Origin: Trichosphaerium sp. ATCC 40318
Taxonomy: Eukaryota > Discosea > Flabellinia > Trichosidae
Assembly: GCA_038496445.1 (NCBI GenBank)
Contig: JALMLS010000095.1
Location: forward strand, 1-43,896
Reading direction: 5' to 3'
DNA length: 43,896 bases
Shown here: piece by piece, positions 1-12,269 of the stretch
How the letters are laid out: each line of letters begins with the position of its first letter
How positions within the stretch are numbered: position 1 is the stretch's first letter
Program-made: the position numbers and the translations under genes
The notes under the pieces: model-generated
Seen by the model: only the letters and a program-made list of their open reading frames with translations
Told to the model about the DNA's origin: nothing
The model's database searches: none

Positions 1-200
1 ACATCGCCGAATTGAATATACGTATCCTACCTTTAGACGGGACGCAGACTTTGGCTCGTAACGAATTGAACCGTTATTACACTATTTGCAATAGTATGGA
101 TTAACCGTTATCCTAACGAGCCTTTTTCAGTGACGGGACTTGAACCGCACTTTTTCAACACGAGATCTAAATCCGACGTGTCTACATTCACCACACTGAC
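1..200 (-). tRNA. Degraded copies of tRNA-Glu, tRNA-Cys and tRNA-Leu(UAG) at the window edge
   Basis: About 1-50, 52-123 and 126-200 repeat the inverse of 19291-19494 with several missing or changed bases (for example the T-arm of tRNA-Cys and the acceptor region of tRNA-Glu). These look like sequence error at the contig end rather than separate genes. Confidence 0.7.
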
Positions 201-1954
201 TTTTTTTTCTTTTTTCCTTCTAACAAGGATTTTTATAGTTGAGGATTGCTTTTTTTAAATATAGATGCAGATCGTAGTTTTGTTGCATCTATGGAAATAT
301 AAACAATTCTTTGAGATTGTTTATATTTCCATAGATGCACAAAAATACGATCTGCATTATATTTAAAAAAAAGCAATCTCAAAAAAGACTCTATTTCCGT
401 TATATAAGTATAATCTCTCAATAAACTCCACTTTCTTAGAGTTCTCTGAAAATTAAATATGAATAAATCTACCTTCATAACTTAACAACAATCACTAAAT
501 ATTTCATACGACACGCAAACCTACGACGTAAATTTCAAAAAATAAGTAAACCTTTCATTATTTATCTTACTTTTATAATCTATAAAATAATACTATAATT
601 ATATAACCTTAAATTTAACATTACTTTACGCCCATTAAAGTTAATTTTTTTAAAGACATGTGAGGCTTAGTTTCTGTTACTAATTCTCTTTCATCATTTT
701 CAAATTCATCAAATTTTATTCATCGATGAAATTCTAAATAAAAAAAGAAATAAAACCACATGCAAAGAAAATATTTCAAGAAATACAAAATTAAATATAC
801 TTATTTTAAATAATTTAAAACATTATATAAAAATCTATTGCATTTTGTATAAATTTATTTATATTTTTTCAAAACGTTTGAAAACTATACAAATTTTTAA
901 TACCTTTTTCACGACGTCACTAATACGCATCCTCTTATTTCAACGTTTTTTATTTCTTACTTTTTTTTTTGTTGTTAAATATACTTCTTTATTTTTTATT
1001 TTTATATTTTGCCAGCTTTTAGTGGTAATAATAGACGCTTGTTTTTTATTTCCTATTAGTATTATTATTTTTTTCTTTTTTTTTTTTCTTTTTTTTTTTG
1101 CTTTTGATTTTAAATTTTTTTATATTTAATTATATATTTTTTGCAAGTTTATTTCTTTTTTTTTCTTTTATCGATCTTTTTCACAATTATTAATTTTACC
1201 TTTTATTTTTTTTACCCTTTTTTTTTGTTTTACTTTTATAAAGCTGCGTATTAAACAAAAATAAATGTAAAAGCTCACGCGATTTCTGTTCGAAAAAAAA
1301 AAGAGTAATATAATCTTATTAAGTTATATTACTCTTTTTTTTTTCGAACTCTTTTTAAATACCCATCTTATTTAATTTTTTGTTAATATTACTAAAACTA
1401 GTACCATAACTTCTTTTTATACATTAATTTTGTCCATAAACTTATAAACAATAATTTTTTAAAAATCACGCATCATATTTTATATTATTACGCGATTTTT
1501 TACCTCTATTTTTTTTTATATTAAACCTACACCTTTTATTAATCTATTAATTTATTATAAAACATGTATGTATATATTGTTTTAATTTATCTAAACTTTA
1601 TATTTATAATCACTTCTCGCTAAATTTAACCTTCACGGCTCTTTTTTAAAAAATTAAACCTACATTTGTTTGAAAAATATTTCCTATCTTTTATTTAAAA
1701 TAAATTAGATAATATACTCTTTTTTCTCTTCTTTTTCAAAATCTATCCACTAAACGCATTGACCTATTTCACGCATGCGTTTAGTGGATAATACACTTAC
1801 CTTTACTAAAATAATTTGAATATACCAAAGGCAATTTATTTTTGATAAACTTTTATATTTAAATTTTTTACACTAAACTTTCTTTTAATACCCTAAAATA
1901 AACAAAAGATCGGCTTTTAAGATACCTATAGGTATCTTAAAAGCCGATCTTTTG

Positions 1955-2170
1955 TTATATAAAAATTTGACTTTTATTTTTTTTATTACAATATCTGATG
2001 CATGCTCAAATAATAACTTTGACTTTCCTTTTTGTCACAATATTCAAACCATGCACGCCACCTTTCATCATTTTTTTACTAAACCTTAATCGTCTAATTC
2101 TACGTCTTCTTTTTTTCAAAGCACTTCTAGTTTTTGGAATTCTTTTAACGGGCTTAGTTTTTTTATATAT
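1955..2170 (-). CDS. Arg/Lys-rich frame, arm 1 copy
   Basis: Inverse copy of 17323-17538. Confidence 0.43.
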
Positions 2171-4142
2171 TTACTATTTAATAAACAAAATAAATAAATT
2201 TCATTTTTGACAACATATAATATCACCAAGAGATAATGACTTTACACCAAACCAAAATTTCCCCCCAAATTCTTTAATTTTTTTCTCTTCTTTTTAATTT
2301 TTTATAATTATTCCTAACATTCTTATTAGATTTTTTTTTCAGTTTGGGTCCCCTTTATTTCTTTTAATGTTTTTTGGCATATTGACCTTTTACACCTTTC
2401 AATCCCAATATTTAGATCAATATAATTATATTGCTTTAAATAATACATTTCTTTTTAGTGTGTTTTGATAAAGCAACCTATCAAAAGAGATTCCTTTTAC
2501 TACATGCCCTTTTCAACAGGATTCCCCTAACAATCTTATTTACTTATATCTTTTAAATTGCTATTTTTAAAGTAGATAATCTCGCGCTTTAAACAAATTA
2601 AGATAATGTTTAATATATTCTTCTGTTTTATTTCTCTTTAAAAAATAACTTAATGAATTTTTATTCATTTATCAACTAAAATAAACCTTTATAAGTATAA
2701 TAATAACTCATAAAAAACTATAAAATTACAAAATATATTCACTAAACTAAATTAAAAGATCAAAAAAAACTTTTTGACGTAAATAAAATCTATTTAAATT
2801 TAACTTTTTCTCTCACGACTAAAAATATGTTTACGTCAAACTTAATATAACGTTTTATATAACTCGCCTTAATCTTTTAAATTTATTCTTTTTGCATTTC
2901 TTTGTCGACTTTTTCTAGAAGTAAAAGTTTGTGCAGCATCCCACAAAATTTATAAGTACGCCATTATTTAAATGTTCACTAATTTACATTTAAATTTAAT
3001 TTCTAAAGATCCAGCGTTAGTTTTACTTGATCTTTGGCTTTAAATTTAAAGCCAAAGATCAAGTAAAACTAACGCTGGATCTTTTTACTATCTCCTCTTT
3101 ATTACGTGAACGCAAGATGTTCGAAACACCAAAATACGGTGTTTCGAACATCTTGCGTTCACGTAATAAACTTTCCAACATCATTTACTCTAGCTCTTAA
3201 CCCACATCTTCTATTTTACCACACACGTCGCACGTTCTTTATTTAACAAATTTAAAAATTCTACATAATATAAGCTATAAAAAAAAATCAATAACTTCAG
3301 AAACCAAATAATGTTTTGATAATCCACATAATGATACATTACATTACACATCATCGTAACCCTCTAATGTACGTAAATTTAAATTTTTTCTTTAAATTTT
3401 TTAATCCTAAATTAAATCAACTTGTAAATTTAAAATTCCTAAATTTTTAAATTTACACCCCTATATATTATTTTTTTTGCTTTTCTATATATACATAATC
3501 AACATCCAACTGTTAAAATAATACTGACTTTTAAATGTTTTTGTGTCCCTGCTAAACAACAATCCACCACTGAACTAACCCATCTGAACTAACAACACTA
3601 CCGACGGAACCCTAACACCCCTTGATTCCCGTACATATTTAAACTCTTCAAGCTGCACTTAAAAACACTCAACAGGTAATTTATAACGCATTTGTAACCT
3701 TCTAACTGTTCTCCAAATTTATCACTTGCTCTAGCATCTCTGTTATCAATAAACCCATCATCTTACTATAACCTAAAATTTGTTAAAGTTCCTTCTCTTC
3801 ACGCACTGCTACATAAGGTTGTCACATAAATATGCAGCTGCTTAGTTAACCTTCTAAAAATAACGCGTAATTCGCAAACAACACGGCACCTCTCTCTCTA
3901 AACCTCATCTTATTAATTTATTTATATATGAAATCCTTGAAACATATATCCATTTCTAAAATACACATTTTATAGGATTCTCTAAAATACACCAACCACT
4001 TAAATAATTTGTATCTTCTTTAAAGAACCAAAAAATATTCAATCTACAAATAATTGATTCACCAGCGCTTTACTTTTATCATTTTTAATATTTATATTTA
4101 TTTTTAAATTACGTCTATCCTTATATTTACTCTTACCCCCCT

Positions 4143-4575
4143 ATAAATAAACGAAAACTTTGGTGCCTATAGGTAACCCCTCAATAAGCATTTTTTTTTT
4201 TCCAAATTACAAATCCCTGCCCTATGGATGCCTTTAATAATTCACCTGCTAATTGCTATAACTGAACCTAGGCTTTACATTTCTGGTAACCAGAACACTA
4301 CCATTGTTCTCTTTTCCGCTCATTAACATACATGGGTACTGCACCGTTCTTTTGCCTAAAACAACTGTTTTAGGCAAAAGAACGGTGTGAACGCCTAAAA
4401 GCAACTGCAAAATAGTAGAAGGACTCCACTATTTTGCTCCTTTAATCACATATATATTTTAAAATACAAATCACCGCACGAATTTTTTTTCTTTTTTTAT
4501 TAAAGAAGTTACATACGCGTTCTATAACTAAATAAACTATTTGTTGATCCTTTTCACTAAATCTAACCATCGCAT
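4143..4575 (-). CDS. rps7: Possible rps7, arm 1 copy
   Basis: Inverse copy of 14918-15350 with the same hairpin interruption. Confidence 0.33.
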
Positions 4576-5168
4576 GTTATTTTAAATTTTTACGTTCTTA
4601 AATTCACTGAAGTTAAAATTATAAAACTATATAGTATAAAAATATAATATAATATAATAAAAAAAATAAAAAAAAATAAAAAATAAATAAAATTAAATAT
4701 CAACAACATAAAGATGCCTTATTTTCCTGATATTTTATATAATTTTTATTTTTATTTCCTACCTCCTATATTACACCTGAATAATTTATTAAATTATTGA
4801 ATGGCAAAGATTACGCAATTTAAGTTAGTAAAATCTACGACGTAGATTTTACTAACTTAAATTGCGTAATCTTTGCCATTCAATAATCCCGCTAATAAAA
4901 ATTACATTTAAACAAATTCTTTAAACATTCTATATTTTTATTTGCAACGTATTTTTATTAATCCTTCTAAAATATTAATATTACTTCTATAAAATTATCC
5001 AAACTAAATTCTGACTTGAATAAACTCGGCTTAAATTTTAAATTTCTAATAATTTTTCAAAAATATCATCTTTATCAATATTGCACTATCTACATAAAAT
5101 AACGATAATAAAAAGACTAAATAACACCAGTACTTTTAACAAATAGATTATTTACTTTATTTTTAATC

Positions 5169-5474
5169 TTAAACTAAATTCTTTAAAAATAAACATTTAA
5201 CTTTTATTAAAGATACATATCTACTGAAACACTTTTTAAAGTTCGCGATATTGTCACAATATCGCCAGTCCAATCGCGATTGGGCTGCTGCTCCTATAAT
5301 TATGATGATACCTAATATACACCTACAGAAATATCCGTTACGACTGCAAAACCAAAGCAAGAACGTAGATTAAAACTCTAATAACTCTAAACTTATTAAC
5401 ATTTCTAATATACTTTGGAAGTTATTATAACCCCGATGATGTAAAAATACACAACAATAATCTAAAATTACCAT
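5169..5474 (-). CDS. nad4L: nad4L, arm 1 copy (cryptogene)
   Basis: Inverse copy of 14019-14324. Confidence 0.83.
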
Positions 5475-5504
5475 TTTCTTTAATTTTTTATCTTCACATT
5501 TTTT

Positions 5505-6069
5505 CTACTCATTCATATCAAAATCAAACATGCGATAATCCTGTGTTAGCTCTACCGTTCATAAACTATACCTTTCCTTGATCATCATATCTCACTCATA
5601 ATAACCTGTTAATGGAAAATCCTTTCTTAAAGGAAACCTCTAAAAGTATAGTCTAATAAAATTCTACGCATATCTACATTCCCGAAAAGTATACGCCAAA
5701 TAAATCTTGCGCTCTCTTTCTAACCACAAACCTGATCTAAAAATTTTACACGATGTAAATAAACTACCTCTTTTTTTATATGCAAAACCTTCTAATCTTA
5801 TTCTACGATTTTAAATAAACTTGAAAAAACGTAAGCTACCTTCAATTTACAGCAGCTGCACTATTATCTACACAAAAATATCTAACAATGATTTTCAGCA
5901 TGCGCTCACTTAATTTTAACCAAAAAAATAAAAACCACAAATCGCCATATCTTTACAAGATCCTATAAAAGTTCTTAAATATGTCCAAAAGATTTAATAA
6001 AAGACCTAAAATAAATTCAAAAGCAAAAACTCTCTAATTCAACGCATAATTAACCTAAAAAACTACCAT
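5505..6069 (-). CDS. nad9: nad9, arm 1 copy (cryptogene)
   Basis: Inverse copy of 13424-13988. Confidence 0.88.
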
Positions 6070-6079
6070 ATAAAATTAC

Positions 6080-7013
6080 TTACCTCCCAAAGCTATTCAC
6101 TATTAAACAATAAAACCCTACCGTTATAGGTAACAAAGTTTTTCACCTAAACTCATTAAATGATCATATCTATATCTAGGTAATGAAGCTCTAACCAAAT
6201 AAACATAAGCATTATTAATAAACTTTTAATATACAAAAAATAGGAATTCCTTCCACAAATCATTATAAAAAAAAATATTTCGCCAAGAAATAAATTGGCA
6301 AACAAAATACTTAATATAATCATGTTTATATATCAGAAAGAAAAAAACAAACAAAACCCATGAAGAATATTCAACATTATAACAGACACTAATTCACCTT
6401 CTGCCTCTGGTAAATCTGCGAAAGGTGGCCTATTAGTCTCTGCTAATATTGTCACTATAAAAATTATTGCCGCTCAGGCGCATATAAAAATAAAATAGTA
6501 TCTTTTGTAAATTAACTACACTTATAAGATTTAACGTACCTGCTCAAGCACCAATATAATAATAACTAAACCAAAAGGAACTCATAAGAAATCATTTGGG
6601 CAGCAGCTCTTATTGCACTAAAAAAGCATATTTTGAGTTACTTGCCCAACCCGCAAAAATTAAACATAAACACCTAATGACGATATAACAAATATCAACA
6701 TCAAACTATATCTATATCTATGATTACATTTTAAAAGACAAAGGTAATAAGGATAAAAGAACTAAGATAAAAATAACAACCACAAGGAGCAAAAACAAAT
6801 AAAATACCATAGCGTATTGAGGAATTATTGTTTCTTTTCAAATCATTTCAACCCATCAGCTATGGCTGTAATAAACCATATAAACCTACTACATAGGTCC
6901 TTTCCTTCTTTGATACCAGCCATAACTTTTCTTTCCATAAAGTTAATAATGCTCCGCAAAAATAAACGGAAACATTAAAATAATAAAATAATAAACTTTA
7001 AAATAACTAACAT
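6080..7013 (-). CDS. nad1: nad1, arm 1 copy (cryptogene)
   Basis: Inverse copy of 12480-13413; the frame breaks I compared are the same. Confidence 0.9.
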
Positions 7014-7223
7014 TATTTTATTAATATATTTAAAATTACTAAAAAACAAAAAAAATAAAATAAAGAACTTAATTTATTTTTAATTTCGCTTCTTCCCTTG
7101 AAACTATAAAAAATTATAAACAAATAACTATCTTTTTTAAATATTCATTTATAATACAAATAACATTCTTTTTTTTCAAAATTTACACACTTTTCTTATT
7201 TTTTTACTTAAACTATAAGTAGT

Positions 7224-8282
7224 TTAAGTAAAAAAATAAGAAAAAAATTCATATATATTTCCCAGCATGTTGGTTATAAAATAATAAAAATCAACGCCTT
7301 TTTCATAAAATCATTCGCTTCATCTGTTTTCTATTTCTTTATCTAATATTGATAATTTTTTTTTTATTGCCTCTTTTATTATTGATCTAGACTTAACAAT
7401 CCCTCATAATATATCTTGCAGTAATCCATATTTTTCTAAAAGCTTTGCCCATAAATCACGTCGGGCCTCTAATAGCGATGCATTATTCTCCACAAATCTA
7501 TGCATTTGATCCTTAAAATACTTGGACAGTTTTCCTACATCTGTAGCTTGCCAGTCAAAAACTTCTATCAAATCATATAAATTTTTTTTTATTGCTCTTA
7601 AATTTTCTAAATCTAAGGTTTTTATGTTTTCTTTAGTATTAAAATAAGCAAATAATTCTTCTAATTTCAATTTCAGACTATTTATACAGACGTCTATATA
7701 ACACACTACATTTTTTTTAGATAATGCTGAAACACTGTTTTCTAAATAAATTTTTAAATTTTCACTGTTATACAATTCTCACTCTTTTATTCAATCAAAA
7801 ATTTTTTCTAATCCTTCTATATTTTCTCCTTCTATATTTTCTCCTTCTATTTTTTCTAATCCTTCTATATTTTCTCCTTCTATATTTTCTCCTTCTATTT
7901 TTTCTAATCCTTCTATATTTTCTCCTTCTATTTTTTCTCCTTCTATTTTTTCTAATCCTTCTATATTTTCTCCTTCTATTTTTTCTCCTTCTATTTTTTC
8001 TACTCCTTCTATTTTTTCTTCTTCTATTTTTTCTCCTTCTATTTTTTCTACTCCTTCTATTTTTTCTTCTTCTATTTTTTCTTCTCCTTCTATTTTTTCT
8101 CCTTCTATTTTTTCTTCTTCTTTCTTTTCTCCTTCTATATTTTTTTCTCCTTCTTCTGATGCTGATCTTCTATTTACTACCACCATCACGCCTACTATTA
8201 CTCCTATAATACAAGTGGCTGCAAAACCAAAACCTATGTCTACATACCCAATACCTCCCACAGCTAACGCCATAGGATCCAT
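7224..8282 (-). CDS. orf352, arm 1 copy
   Basis: Inverse copy of 11211-12269. The repeat region and all TGA codons are the same and the frame is equally intact. Confidence 0.75.
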
Positions 8283-8540
8283 TCCTCATAACATAATAAC
8301 ATTTTTTTTTTGCTTTTTTATAACATTGTTATAAAAAAGCAAAAAAAAAATCGTTAATATTCATATAAAAAATATTATAAAAATTAAAATTAAAAATAAA
8401 TTATAACTAATAATTAATGTAAAAAAAAAACCCTAAACCTACAAAATCAAATATTTATAAATATCACACTTTCCACAATATTTCTCTTTTATTTATATTT
8501 TGAACCCAACATTATAAATACCAAAAGAACCTATTCACTC

Positions 8541-8681
8541 TAATATACTTTTTCCATTAAATTAAAACTATATTTATAAGAAAACAAATAAAAAACTATA
8601 CCTATACTTGCTCCTCCTACACCGACAGTACATACTCCTGCTGCTAATACTTTTGCTGCTAATACTATTTGTCATTCCATT
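8541..8681 (-). CDS. atp9: atp9-like fragment, arm 1 copy
   Basis: Inverse copy of 10812-10952 with the same frame, same TGA and same early stop. Confidence 0.55.
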
Positions 8682-9461
8682 TTTTTTTTACTCTTTTTTA
8701 AAATTTATACTATTACTATACTGTTTCTACCTGTTGCCGCAAATATTTTGACGATTTAACATATTCATTGTTATCTTAAAGTAATTACAAATAAAAAAAC
8801 TTACGATAACAATCAGTTTAAAAACACTTTATTATACTTCTTTTCATAATTACTTTTTTATAAAACTATTTTTCCCCAACAAAAAAAACATTACCTAGGA
8901 AAAATACAATAATAATTTACTGTTGGTATATTGCTCAAAATACTATACTTTTTATGAAAATATACATATTAATAATATGTATATTTTCATAAAAAGTATA
9001 GTATTTTGAGCAATATACCAACAGTAAATTATTGAAAAATAAAATAGAAATTACATTTTTTTCAACTCAAAAGACGCATTACCTTGTAACTTTTTGTAAA
9101 ACATTTTCTATATTAGAATATCAACATCTTTTTCCGTATAGACCAATCTGGCACCGCTACATCTACTCACGCCCTAAATTTTTACGTAAATTATAATTTA
9201 GATGAATAAATTTACTTAATCTATATTTAATAAATTTATTCTGTTTATTCTCCTTGCCCAAAAAACAAATTCAAATTATGCTTTGAATTTGTTTTTTTTT
9301 TACACCTTTTTTTGCAAGCCTAATAACCCTAAAAAACTAAAATTAACCTTGAAATATCTTGACTTATAAAATTCCTAAATTATTCTTACTTTCTCATTTT
9401 ATATTTAAATTTAAACTTTTGTTGTATAATACCACACTTCTTTTAAATTAGTATACCTTCC

Positions 9462-10048
9462 CATCTACTAAACATATTTTGATTTTTTTCAGCGAACCTT
9501 TCTTTACAATTAGCCCTACACCAAAGCTAAATATAATAATTCTTTATAGTACAGCCTATATTATTACACTAAGTATATAGACTTTTTACACCTAACCAAC
9601 AGTAAAATATTTCATTAGTTTTTCAAATCAAACTTTCTTAATCAGTAACCTAATAAAGGCAATTCTAAACGAATATCAGAAAACATATAAAAAAGCAATC
9701 AAACAAAGCAATTTCGAAATCAATTCACAAATAAAATACCATATTTGTTATAATTTATGACAATACAATCTGTTATTAACACTCCTATATTATTATAAAA
9801 TTAGTAATGCTATTTACACTTTATTCAAAACTACTATGTATACTAAAATGTAAAATTTAACGATTTGTATAGTCATAACCATATGAGATTAATAAGATCA
9901 ACTTACGCTTATATGATTGATCTTATTTTTCTCTATTTTCTTGTCAAAAAACCTAAATCTAATCCATAACGTTTAAAATAAAAACTGTAATGAAAATTTG
10001 CTTTATTAGTTAATCATTCTATATTAAAATCATTTAACTTGTTTAGTT
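9462..10048. repeat. 0.6-kb loop at the first fold-back, repeated at 41130-41735
   Basis: Unpaired spacer between arm 1 and arm 2. The same stretch follows arm 3 with several small differences. At about 10036-10048 the sequence switches to the inverse of 9461 and below, while the other copy runs on into nad11. It holds a short hairpin (about 9895-9930) and no recognised gene. The strand co-directional with nad11 (minus) could hold a frame-broken gene that I could not name. Confidence 0.8.
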
Positions 10049-10194
10049 GGGAAGGTATACTAATTAAAAAAATTAAAACATGTTTAAATTTAAATATAAA
10101 ATCAAGTAAGAATAAAGGAATTTTATAAGTCAAGATATTTCAAGGTTTTTTAGATATTTCAAGGTTATTAGGCTTGCAAGGTTAAGGTGTAAAA

Positions 10195-10232
10195 AAAAAA
10201 CAAATTCAAAGCATAATTTGAATTTGTTTTTT
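10195..10232. repeat. Hairpin H1
   Basis: 16-bp arms (A-run plus caaattcaaa) around a 6-nt loop. Copies lie near 9261-9298 and 40933-40970. Confidence 0.8.
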
Positions 10233-10458
10233 GGGCAAGGAGAATAAACAGAATAAATTTATTAAATATAGATTAAGTAAATTTATTCATCTAAATTATA
10301 ATTTACGTAAAAATTTAGGGCGTGAGTAGATGTAGCGGTGCCAGATTGGTCTATACGGAAAAAGATGTTGATATTCTAATATAGAAAATGTTTTACAAAA
10401 AGTTACAAGGTAATGCGTCTTTTGAGTTGAAAAAAATGTAATTTCTATTTTATTTTTC
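10233..10458. other. Unassigned stretch between hairpins H1 and H2
   Basis: No intact frame. A short plus-strand stretch around 10315-10400 reads as protein-like only with frame changes, resembling the cryptogenes nearby. I could not assign it. Confidence 0.4.
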
Positions 10459-10581
10459 AATAATTTACTGTTGGTATATTGCTCAAAATACTATACTTTT
10501 TATGAAAATATACATATTATTAATATGTATATTTTCATAAAAAGTATAGTATTTTGAGCAATATACCAACAGTAAATTATT
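10459..10581. repeat. Hairpin H2, 61-bp perfect arms
   Basis: A 123-nt palindrome with a 1-nt centre and no mismatch seen. Copies are at 8912-9034 and 40584-40706. It lies upstream of the atp9-like frame. Confidence 0.95.
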
Positions 10582-10811
10582 ATTGTATTTTTCCTAGGTA
10601 ATGTTTTTTTTGTTGGGGAAAAATAGTTTTATAAAAAAGTAATTATGAAAAGAAGTATAATAAAGTGTTTTTAAACTGATTGTTATCGTAAGTTTTTTTA
10701 TTTGTAATTACTTTAAGATAACAATGAATATGTTAAATCGTCAAAATATTTGCGGCAACAGGTAGAAACAGTATAGTAATAGTATAAATTTTAAAAAAGA
10801 GTAAAAAAAAA

Positions 10812-10952
10812 ATGGAATGACAAATAGTATTAGCAGCAAAAGTATTAGCAGCAGGAGTATGTACTGTCGGTGTAGGAGGAGCAAGTATAGGTATAGTTTT
10901 TTATTTGTTTTCTTATAAATATAGTTTTAATTTAATGGAAAAAGTATATTAG
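10812..10952 (+). CDS. atp9: ATP synthase subunit c-like (atp9), N-terminal half only
   Basis: The start is the ATG after an A-run. Residues 6-30 read LAAKVLAAGVCTVGVGGASI, matching the first Gly-rich membrane helix of F-type ATP synthase subunit c (AKxIGAGxATIGxAGAGxGIG). Residue 3 is a TGA codon (Trp if reassigned). After residue 31 the similarity stops: no RNP loop and no second helix with the essential acidic residue are visible before the TAG at 10950. The frame is 46 aa, against about 75 for the family. Either the C-terminal half is lost or it is recoded by base insertions I could not trace, or this is a chimeric fragment. Subunit c normally forms the proton-carrying ring in the inner membrane. 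Confidence 0.55.
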
Positions 10953-11141
10953 AGTGAATAGGTTCTTTTGGTATTTATAATGTTGGGTTCAAAATATAAA
11001 TAAAAGAGAAATATTGTGGAAAGTGTGATATTTATAAATATTTGATTTTGTAGGTTTAGGGTTTTTTTTTTTACATTAATTATTAGTTATAATTTATTTT
11101 TAATTTTAATTTTTATAATATTTTTTATATGAATATTAACG

Positions 11142-11192
11142 ATTTTTTTTTTGCTTTTTTATAACAATGTTATAAAAAAGCAAAAAAAAAAT
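11142..11192. repeat. Hairpin H3, upstream of orf352
   Basis: 25-bp perfect arms and a 1-nt centre. It ends 18 nt before the first ATG of orf352 and overlaps its possible leader. Copies are at 8301-8351 and 39973-40023. Confidence 0.95.
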
Positions 11193-11210
11193 GTTATTAT
11201 GTTATGAGGA

Positions 11211-12269
11211 ATGGATCCTATGGCGTTAGCTGTGGGAGGTATTGGGTATGTAGACATAGGTTTTGGTTTTGCAGCCACTTGTATTATAGGAGTAATAGTA
11301 GGCGTGATGGTGGTAGTAAATAGAAGATCAGCATCAGAAGAAGGAGAAAAAAATATAGAAGGAGAAAAGAAAGAAGAAGAAAAAATAGAAGGAGAAAAAA
11401 TAGAAGGAGAAGAAAAAATAGAAGAAGAAAAAATAGAAGGAGTAGAAAAAATAGAAGGAGAAAAAATAGAAGAAGAAAAAATAGAAGGAGTAGAAAAAAT
11501 AGAAGGAGAAAAAATAGAAGGAGAAAATATAGAAGGATTAGAAAAAATAGAAGGAGAAAAAATAGAAGGAGAAAATATAGAAGGATTAGAAAAAATAGAA
11601 GGAGAAAATATAGAAGGAGAAAATATAGAAGGATTAGAAAAAATAGAAGGAGAAAATATAGAAGGAGAAAATATAGAAGGATTAGAAAAAATTTTTGATT
11701 GAATAAAAGAGTGAGAATTGTATAACAGTGAAAATTTAAAAATTTATTTAGAAAACAGTGTTTCAGCATTATCTAAAAAAAATGTAGTGTGTTATATAGA
11801 CGTCTGTATAAATAGTCTGAAATTGAAATTAGAAGAATTATTTGCTTATTTTAATACTAAAGAAAACATAAAAACCTTAGATTTAGAAAATTTAAGAGCA
11901 ATAAAAAAAAATTTATATGATTTGATAGAAGTTTTTGACTGGCAAGCTACAGATGTAGGAAAACTGTCCAAGTATTTTAAGGATCAAATGCATAGATTTG
12001 TGGAGAATAATGCATCGCTATTAGAGGCCCGACGTGATTTATGGGCAAAGCTTTTAGAAAAATATGGATTACTGCAAGATATATTATGAGGGATTGTTAA
12101 GTCTAGATCAATAATAAAAGAGGCAATAAAAAAAAAATTATCAATATTAGATAAAGAAATAGAAAACAGATGAAGCGAATGATTTTATGAAAAAGGCGTT
12201 GATTTTTATTATTTTATAACCAACATGCTGGGAAATATATATGAATTTTTTTCTTATTTTTTTACTTAA
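11211..12269 (+). CDS. orf352: membrane protein with Glu/Lys/Ile/Gly repeats (unassigned)
   Basis: With TGA as Trp this frame is open for 352 codons without any frame correction. Internal TGA codons at 11700 and 11715, after residue 289 and near the end give motifs such as FDWIKEWELY and NRWSEWF. An in-frame ATG at 11199 could add four residues. Order: residues 1-12 short leader; about 5-36 a Gly/Ala/Val membrane helix ending in NRRS; about 43-162 tandem units built on EGEKIEG/EGENIEGLEK; 163-352 a helical, charged domain with a hydrophobic tail. TAA at 12267 lies inside hairpin H4. The ORF is bracketed by hairpins H3 and H4. It contrasts sharply with the frame-broken conserved genes around it. 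I recognise no family. Confidence 0.75.
11340..11690 (+). repeat. In-frame tandem repeat inside orf352
   Basis: Short units of 12-18 nt on the theme ATAGAAGGAGAA/AAA, with variants GAAGAAGAA, GGAGTA and GGATTA, encode (E)G(E/V/L)(E)(K/N)IEG. Larger units (IEGLEK plus IEGEN) repeat near the 3' end, which suggests recent expansion. Confidence 0.9.

Larger units (their letters stand above)
1..9461 (-). repeat. Arm 1 of the palindrome (inverse of 10049-19494; direct copy of about 31672-41129)
   Basis: The segment is the reverse complement of 10049-19494. From about 1998 to 9034 the pairing is exact (x pairs with 19493-x). The first 1.9 kb carries many single-base differences from the other two copies, which looks like a low-quality contig end. 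The genes here read on the minus strand. Confidence 0.95.

Noticed and set aside
845-1129. 94-codon Phe-rich plus-strand frame
   Set aside because: Antisense of the Lys-rich ORF region and present only in the low-quality copy.
1998-2210. 70-codon plus-strand hydrophobic frame (copies 17283-17495 minus, 33670-33882 plus)
   Set aside because: It is antisense to the Arg/Lys-rich frame, whose strand agrees with all other genes. Some doubt remains because neither is assigned.
11340-11690. CRISPR-like array
   Set aside because: Units are in-frame 12-18 nt codon repeats without spacers, inside a coding frame.
11284-11769. 161-codon Leu/Phe-rich frame on the minus strand (also 7724-8209 and 39396-39881 on plus)
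   Set aside because: It is the antisense shadow of the A/G-rich repeat of orf352; its repetitive FFLLL composition follows from that repeat.
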